Position numbers and translations under genes: made by a program. Below the pieces are notes generated by a model, which was not told the DNA's origin, searched no databases, and worked only from the letters and a program-made list of their open reading frames with translations. Below, piece after piece: positions 60,010-64,000 of a DNA stretch of 64,000 bases. The stretch lies in contig NZ_JAHBBF010000014.1 of NCBI RefSeq assembly GCF_019331725.1, positions 1-64,000 on the forward strand, in the 5' to 3' direction. The DNA comes from Bifidobacterium saguinibicoloris. Lineage in GTDB: Bacteria; Actinomycetota; Actinomycetes; Actinomycetales; Bifidobacteriaceae. The stretch's first letter is position 1, and the number at the start of each line of letters is the position of its first letter.

Positions 60010-62400
60010 ATGACCGTGACCACGAACGCCCCGACTGGCGCCCTGCCCTACGAGAACCCCGACCTGCCCGTCTCCGAACGCATCGCCGACCTGCTCGGCC
60101 GCATGACGCTCGAGGAGAAGGTCGGACAGATGATGCAGCTTGAAGCCCGAGGCGGCGACCTCGAGGACCTCATCGTGAACCATCACGTCGGCTCCATCCT
60201 GCACACCAGTCCGGAGGATCTGCCCCGCGCCGTCGCAATCGTCGACACCAGAACCCGCCTGCACATCCCGCTGGTCATCGGCGACGACTGCATCCACGGC
60301 TACTCGTTCTGGCCCGGCGCCACCATCTTCCCCTCCCAGCTCGGCATGGCCGCCAGCTGGAACGCGAAGGCCGTCGAGGCCGCCGCCCGCGCCACCGCCG
60401 AGGAGGTGTCCTGCACCGGCGTGCATTGGACGTTCTCCCCGGTGCTGTGCATCGCCCGCGACACCCGCTGGGGACGTGTGGACGAGACCTTCGGCGAGGA
60501 CCCGACCCTCATCGGCGAACTCGCCTCCGCCATGGTCAAGGGGTATCAGGGCGGTGCCAAGGCCGGCGAACCGCTGCCGGAGGACTCGATCCTCGCCTGC
60601 TCCAAGCATTTCGCCGGATACTCCGAAACCCAAGGCGGACGCGATGCCTCCGAAGCCGACCTGAGCCACCGCAAGCTCGAATCCTGGTTCCTGCCGCCGT
60701 TCGAACGTGTCGCCAAGGAGGGCTGCGGCACGTTCATGCTCGGCTACGAGTCCATCGAAGGCGTGCCGGTCACGTTCAACCGGTGGCTGCTCACCGACAA
60801 GCTGCGCGGCGCATGGCAGTACCATGGCACGCTCATCACCGACTGGGACAACGTCGGCCGCTCCGTGTGGGAGCAGCACGTCAAGCTCGACTACATGCAT
60901 GCCGCCGCCGACGCGGTCAAGGCCGGCAACGACCTCATCATGTCCACCCCGCAGTTCTATGAGGGCGCCATCGAGGCCGTGAGAACCGGGCTTCTCGACG
61001 AATCGCTCATCGACGCGGCCGTTTCGCGCATCCTCGCACTGAAATTCCGGCTCGGACTGTTCGAGAACCCGCGTCTGCCCGACGAGAAGCGCATCGAGGC
61101 GGTCATCGGTTCCGAAGCGCATCGCCGCATCAACCTCGAGCTCGCCCGCGAATCCGTCGTCCTGCTGCGCAACGACGGTCGCCTGCCGTTCGACGTCCAT
61201 CCGACGTCGAACGACGACAGCGGAAAGGCGGCCGCGCGCAAACGCATCGCCGTCGTCGGCCCGCTCGCCGACGACGCCCAGAACCAGCTCGGCGACTGGG
61301 CCGGCGATTCCGGCCAGATCGACTGGATGCCCGGCGGCCAGCCGCGCAACATGATCGCCACCGTGCTCGACGGCTTCCGCGCGCTCGCCGGCGACGACTG
61401 CGAGGTCGCCTACGCCCGCGGCGCGAACGTCATCGACCTCGTACCCGACCCGGACGGCGACACCTACCCGGATGGCCAGCCCCGTCCGAAGATCGCCGTG
61501 GGCGCGCCCCTCGACCGGGCGCTGCTCGACGAGGCCGTCGACGTCGCACGCAAGTCCGACCTCATCGTCGCCGTCGTCGGCGACGTGGTGCAGCTGGTCG
61601 GTGAGACCTGCTCCACCGCCACGCTCGACCTGCTCGGCGGGCAGAATGCGCTGCTTGACGCGCTCGCCGCTGTCTCTCGTGAGACCGGCGCGCCGATGGT
61701 CACCGTGCTCATGAGCTCCAAGCCGCAGGTGCTTCCCTCGTCCATCGTGGGCGATTTCGGCGTGCTCGCCGGCCGCTGCAACGATCCCGCCGCCGGCGTC
61801 GGCTCCATCCTGTGGGCGCCGAGCCCGGGCATGGAGGGCGGCCGGGCCGTCGCCGAAATCATTCTCGGCGAAGTGAACCCGTCCGGCAGGCTGCCGATCA
61901 CCTTCCCGCGCCACGCGGGGCAGCTGCCGGTCTACTACAACCAGATTCGTGGGCAGCATGGCAACCGCTACGCCGACCTCACGCAGGATCCCGCGTTCGC
62001 GTTCGGCGAGGGCGAGGGCTACACGACGTTCGCGTACGGCGAGCCGGTCGTCACCGGTGGTGCCTCGCACGCCGACGGCACGTTCGCGCAGGGCGACGTC
62101 GTGCACGCCGAGGTCACGCTGACCAACATGGGCGGACGCACCGGCACGGAGGTCGTGCAGGCGTACGTCGGCGACCTCGTCACCTCGGTCAGCTGGACCG
62201 ACCGCGAACTCAAGGCGTTCCGCCGCGTCACGCTCGAGCCAGGCGAGACCGCGACCGTCACGTTCGACATCCCGGTCGCCGATTGCACCATCGTCGACGC
62301 CGACGCCCGCCGTGTCGTCGAACCCGGCGAATTCGAGCTCCTCATCGGCCACTCGTCACGTCGCGACGACCTCAAGCGCGTCACCTTCACCGTGGCGTAG
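60010..62400 (+). CDS. glycoside hydrolase family 3 beta-glucosidase
   Basis: The product is 796 aa, a usual length. The GH3 barrel (about 15-330) has SKHFAGYSETQGGRDAS and the nucleophile in LITDWDNV (Asp278). The second alpha/beta domain (about 370-600) has RKRIAVVGPLADD, and a fibronectin III-like C-terminus is present (VTLTNMGGRTGTEVVQAYVG). No signal peptide is seen, so it is cytoplasmic and cleaves imported beta-glucosides. AAGGAAGGAAG sits 8 nt before ATG 60010. GATAAT (59960-59965) may be its -10. Confidence 0.93.
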   Translation: MTVTTNAPTGALPYENPDLPVSERIADLLGRMTLEEKVGQMMQLEARGGDLEDLIVNHHVGSILHTSPEDLPRAVAIVDTRTRLHIPLVIGDDCIHGYSFWPGATIFPSQLGMAASWNAKAVEAAARATAEEVSCTGVHWTFSPVLCIARDTRWGRVDETFGEDPTLIGELASAMVKGYQGGAKAGEPLPEDSILACSKHFAGYSETQGGRDASEADLSHRKLESWFLPPFERVAKEGCGTFMLGYESIEGVPVTFNRWLLTDKLRGAWQYHGTLITDWDNVGRSVWEQHVKLDYMHAAADAVKAGNDLIMSTPQFYEGAIEAVRTGLLDESLIDAAVSRILALKFRLGLFENPRLPDEKRIEAVIGSEAHRRINLELARESVVLLRNDGRLPFDVHPTSNDDSGKAAARKRIAVVGPLADDAQNQLGDWAGDSGQIDWMPGGQPRNMIATVLDGFRALAGDDCEVAYARGANVIDLVPDPDGDTYPDGQPRPKIAVGAPLDRALLDEAVDVARKSDLIVAVVGDVVQLVGETCSTATLDLLGGQNALLDALAAVSRETGAPMVTVLMSSKPQVLPSSIVGDFGVLAGRCNDPAAGVGSILWAPSPGMEGGRAVAEIILGEVNPSGRLPITFPRHAGQLPVYYNQIRGQHGNRYADLTQDPAFAFGEGEGYTTFAYGEPVVTGGASHADGTFAQGDVVHAEVTLTNMGGRTGTEVVQAYVGDLVTSVSWTDRELKAFRRVTLEPGETATVTFDIPVADCTIVDADARRVVEPGEFELLIGHSSRRDDLKRVTFTVA

Positions 62401-62490
62401 GCGGGCGGATCGTCGGTGAGCCCAAGTCACGTCTTTGAGTTCCCAATGGATGCACAACACTCCTGGCGGGGTCCTGCTGTCTAAATGAAA

Positions 62491-62546
62491 GTGCAACACC
62501 CTTTAGGTTGGAGATTGTCTAGATAACCAGTGAAAGGGTGTTGCAC
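62491..62546. repeat. perfect 14-bp inverted repeat after the GH3 gene
   Basis: GTGCAACACCCTTT (62491-62504) and AAAGGGTGTTGCAC (62533-62546) are exact inverted copies around 28 bases, with GGTT/AACC pairing inside. Similar short words (GCACAACACTCC near 62452, GTGCAACATCC near 62607) lie on either side. It can act as a terminator for the GH3 gene, or may be left from an insertion-sequence end. No transposase is present. Confidence 0.55.
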
Positions 62547-62696
62547 CTTGGGGCAAGTGTATTCGCACCTGTCGGAAGAGGAACGGCACCCGAATTCACT
62601 TTGCAGGTGCAACATCCGTCTTTGGGCGGGGACGTCGTTCCTCGTTCTTGCTGGTTGATGCCATTGGGCTTCAATGCGGGAAAGGCTTGGAATGCG

Positions 62697-62977
62697 ATTG
62701 CGTGCCAGAAATCGGTGGTACACAATGCCGCAGCGGCAGACCGGGCGGTTGCGTACCAGTGCTCTGTGGTACACGAGGTCCGAACCGTTCCCGATTCGCT
62801 TGCGTACCATTCGCGGATTCCACAGGAAGCCCGGAATTCCAACGTTCCTGAGAAAAACAGCGTGATATGTCCTCATAGCGCGATTGGTACATGACGTGGA
62901 AAGCACCGGGAGTCATGTCGTGTACCCCGGATTATTGGTATGCAGCGGTCTGCCGCCGCAATCATGCATTGCGTACC
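62697..62977. repeat. array of GTACCA/TGGTAC dyads, partly with 51-bp period
   Basis: Three units begin TTGCGTRCCA at 62698, 62749 and 62800, exactly 51 bases apart. The first two hold a hairpin GTRCCA-8 nt-TGGTAC, giving 62697-62726 and 62749-62776. Farther on GGTACATGACGTGG (62886-62899) pairs with TCATGTCGTGTACC (62913-62926), and GGTATGCAG (62937-62945) with TTGCGTACC (62969-62977). The arms are conserved but the sequence between is not. No convincing gene overlaps, and the rest of 62401-63272 holds nothing else recognised except the inverted repeat and the MarR sites. Confidence 0.6.
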
Positions 62978-63136
62978 ATTCATCCCGGCTCGTGAAGGGC
63001 ACGACGTGAGAAACCGCATCGGATGCGCTGTCCGGTGTACCTGGCGTGGCGGAACCGTGTGGTCCGCTGCCGCCAACATGCGAAGAGTCGGGAGTCGCAT
63101 GACATTTCCCCAACCCTCCGCCGCGACACGCGGATT

Positions 63137-63150
63137 GTTGCATGTGCAAC
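63137..63150. promoter_or_regulatory. MarR-type operator 1
   Basis: GTTGCATGTGCAAC has perfect 6-bp arms around TG. The same arms recur 56 bases downstream, just before the MarR gene. Confidence 0.75.
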
Positions 63151-63192
63151 TGTTGTATATGGGGCGTATTACGATGCTCTATCGCACATAAG

Positions 63193-63206
63193 GTTGCATA
63201 TGCAAC
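63193..63206. promoter_or_regulatory. MarR-type operator 2
   Basis: GTTGCATATGCAAC is a perfect 14-bp palindrome of the TTGCATATGCAA type usual for MarR proteins. It lies 66 bases before the MarR start codon, so autoregulation is likely. Confidence 0.8.
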
Positions 63207-63272
63207 AAAACGGCGGGCGTCGGACGTCACGGACGGACGGGCCCGCGACCATACCAGTGAAGTGGGGGAGTC

Positions 63273-63827
63273 ATGGACAGTCGCATCCTCAGCTTCGACC
63301 TGAGGGCGCTGGTCAAGGCCATCAACCGCCACCTCGGCGAGACGATGCCCGAATCGGCGCGCATCGCCACCGGCGGCAACGCCCGCATCATCATGTTCCT
63401 CGCGCGCAACCGTGACGAGGACATCTACCAGCACACCATCGAACGCAAGTTCTGCATCACGCGCTCGACCGCATCCCGCGTGCTTGCGCTGATGGAGAAG
63501 AAGGGCCTCATCGCCCGCGAATCGGTGGCGCACGACGCACGGCTCAAGAAGATCGTACTCACCGCCAAGGCCGACTCCATCGTCGCCTGTCTCACGGCGA
63601 ACGGCGAACGGATGGAGCGCAAGCTGGTGGAGGGATTCACCGACGAGGAGCGCGCCGCGCTCATGGACTACGTCGCGCGTATGCGCGCGAACGTCGACGC
63701 CGCGCAGCGCGAGTTCGAGGAGCGGCGTGACGAAGGGGTCGACGTCGACGACGTCGACCTGACCGGCATCGACGTGCCGGACATGAAAGACCTGAACCAC
63801 ATGACCAAGAAGGAGGAGACCAAGTGA
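63273..63827 (+). CDS. MarR-family transcriptional regulator
   Basis: The product is 184 aa. A winged helix is clear: YQHTIERKFCITRSTASRVL, then MEKKGLIARESVAHDARLKK, the wing with the Asp/Arg pair. A C-terminal helix gives dimerisation, and the acidic tail (VDVDDVDLTGIDV) is longer than usual. Two operators upstream match MarR sites, and the downstream ABC exporter gene overlaps its stop, so it probably represses its own drug-export operon. GGGGG lies close before the ATG, a weak ribosome site. Confidence 0.92.
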   Translation: MDSRILSFDLRALVKAINRHLGETMPESARIATGGNARIIMFLARNRDEDIYQHTIERKFCITRSTASRVLALMEKKGLIARESVAHDARLKKIVLTAKADSIVACLTANGERMERKLVEGFTDEERAALMDYVARMRANVDAAQREFEERRDEGVDVDDVDLTGIDVPDMKDLNHMTKKEETK

Positions 63828-64000
63828 GCGACAACACGACCGCCGCCGCGGCACGCGACGCGGACGACCTGACCGCCACCGAGGCGGCCATCATGCAATC
63901 GCGCGAGGCGAACGAACCCGAACGGCCGAAGCATGTCATCCGCACGCTGGCCGGATCCATGCGCGAATACACGAAGGAAAGCTGGCTGGCCCCGCTGTTC
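63824..64000 (+). CDS. ABC exporter (permease/ATPase), 5' part only
   Basis: Only 59 codons lie inside the window. GTG 63824 overlaps the MarR stop by 4 bases and has AAGGAGG upstream. The start is Ala/Asp-rich and acidic, then HVIRTLAGSMREYTKESWLA, the run-up to the first membrane helix of heterodimeric multidrug ABC exporters of bifidobacteria. The MarR context supports that call; the rest of the gene is outside. Confidence 0.65.
   Translation, partial: MSDNTTAAAARDADDLTATEAAIMQSREANEPERPKHVIRTLAGSMREYTKESWLAPLF

Noticed and set aside
62698..62850. Possible CRISPR array
   Set aside because: Only about 10-base words are conserved per unit, spacers are not separated by a constant repeat of normal length, and no cas gene is near.
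62481..62906. Minus-strand frame with repeated VYHR...RNR peptides
   Set aside because: The repeats follow from the 51-bp DNA period and appear in several frames; the start is a GTG with no ribosome site.

Overview
The window is GC-rich, gene-dense actinobacterial chromosome and almost certainly comes from a Bifidobacterium. It carries the bifidobacterial cluster of Ser/Thr kinase, fibronectin-III protein, MoxR ATPase, DUF58 protein, transglutaminase-like protein and PP2C phosphatase. It also has an AdnAB-type helicase-nuclease pair, the anaerobic ribonucleotide reductase nrdDG, sugar ABC systems without their own ATPase, LacI-controlled glycosidases, and a MarR gene followed by an ABC exporter. 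No rRNA, plasmid, phage, complete insertion sequence or CRISPR array was found. Everything here was read by eye, so names rest on motif recognition rather than database searches.

Layout. 46-15532 (minus) is one long signalling/envelope operon read from the kinase gene at 15532 down to an FHA gene near the left edge; several genes overlap by 1-4 bases. 15640-24995 (plus) holds a class A beta-lactamase-like serine hydrolase and the two overlapping AdnA/AdnB-like genes. 25177-30885 holds a GNAT acetyltransferase with an MFS transporter, a Gfo/Idh/MocA oxidoreductase, an aminotransferase and a Ppx/GppA phosphatase. 31066-36656 has an SPFH/flotillin protein, an inositol dehydrogenase-like gene with a GRP sugar transporter under a GlxA-type AraC regulator, and a small membrane protein. 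tRNA-Arg(CCT) lies at 36698-36770. 36902-43474 holds an EEP-family membrane phosphatase/nuclease, xseAB and nrdDG.

43502-50625 is a carbohydrate module with less GC-biased codon use: LacI regulator, GH31 glycosidase, solute-binding protein, two permeases and the wreck of a GH43 galactanase-like gene. 50833-64000 carries a giant fused 2-hydroxyacyl-CoA dehydratase activase/dehydratase-like protein, a glycine-rich membrane protein, a gshA-like ligase, a DUF4143 ATPase in an AT-rich pocket, a GH3 beta-glucosidase, an 872-base stretch without genes that is full of dyads, a MarR regulator and the start of an ABC exporter.

Most interesting signals. (1) The same 18-bp perfect palindrome, CCGGTAGATATCTACCGG, sits over the expected -35 position of two unlinked nuclease operons, adnAB-like and xseAB. 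In both, a TAnnnT -10 element lies exactly 7 nt before the ATG, suggesting leaderless mRNAs and a shared, apparently undescribed DNA-processing regulon. (2) An array of GTACCA/TGGTAC dyads, partly with a 51-bp period, lies at 62697-62977. (3) The transglutaminase-like protein has lost all three catalytic residues. (4) DxTxL motifs recur in the FHA and MoxR proteins and look like kinase/FHA docking sites. (5) Matching TAATACGTATTA operators flank the divergent LacI-controlled operons.
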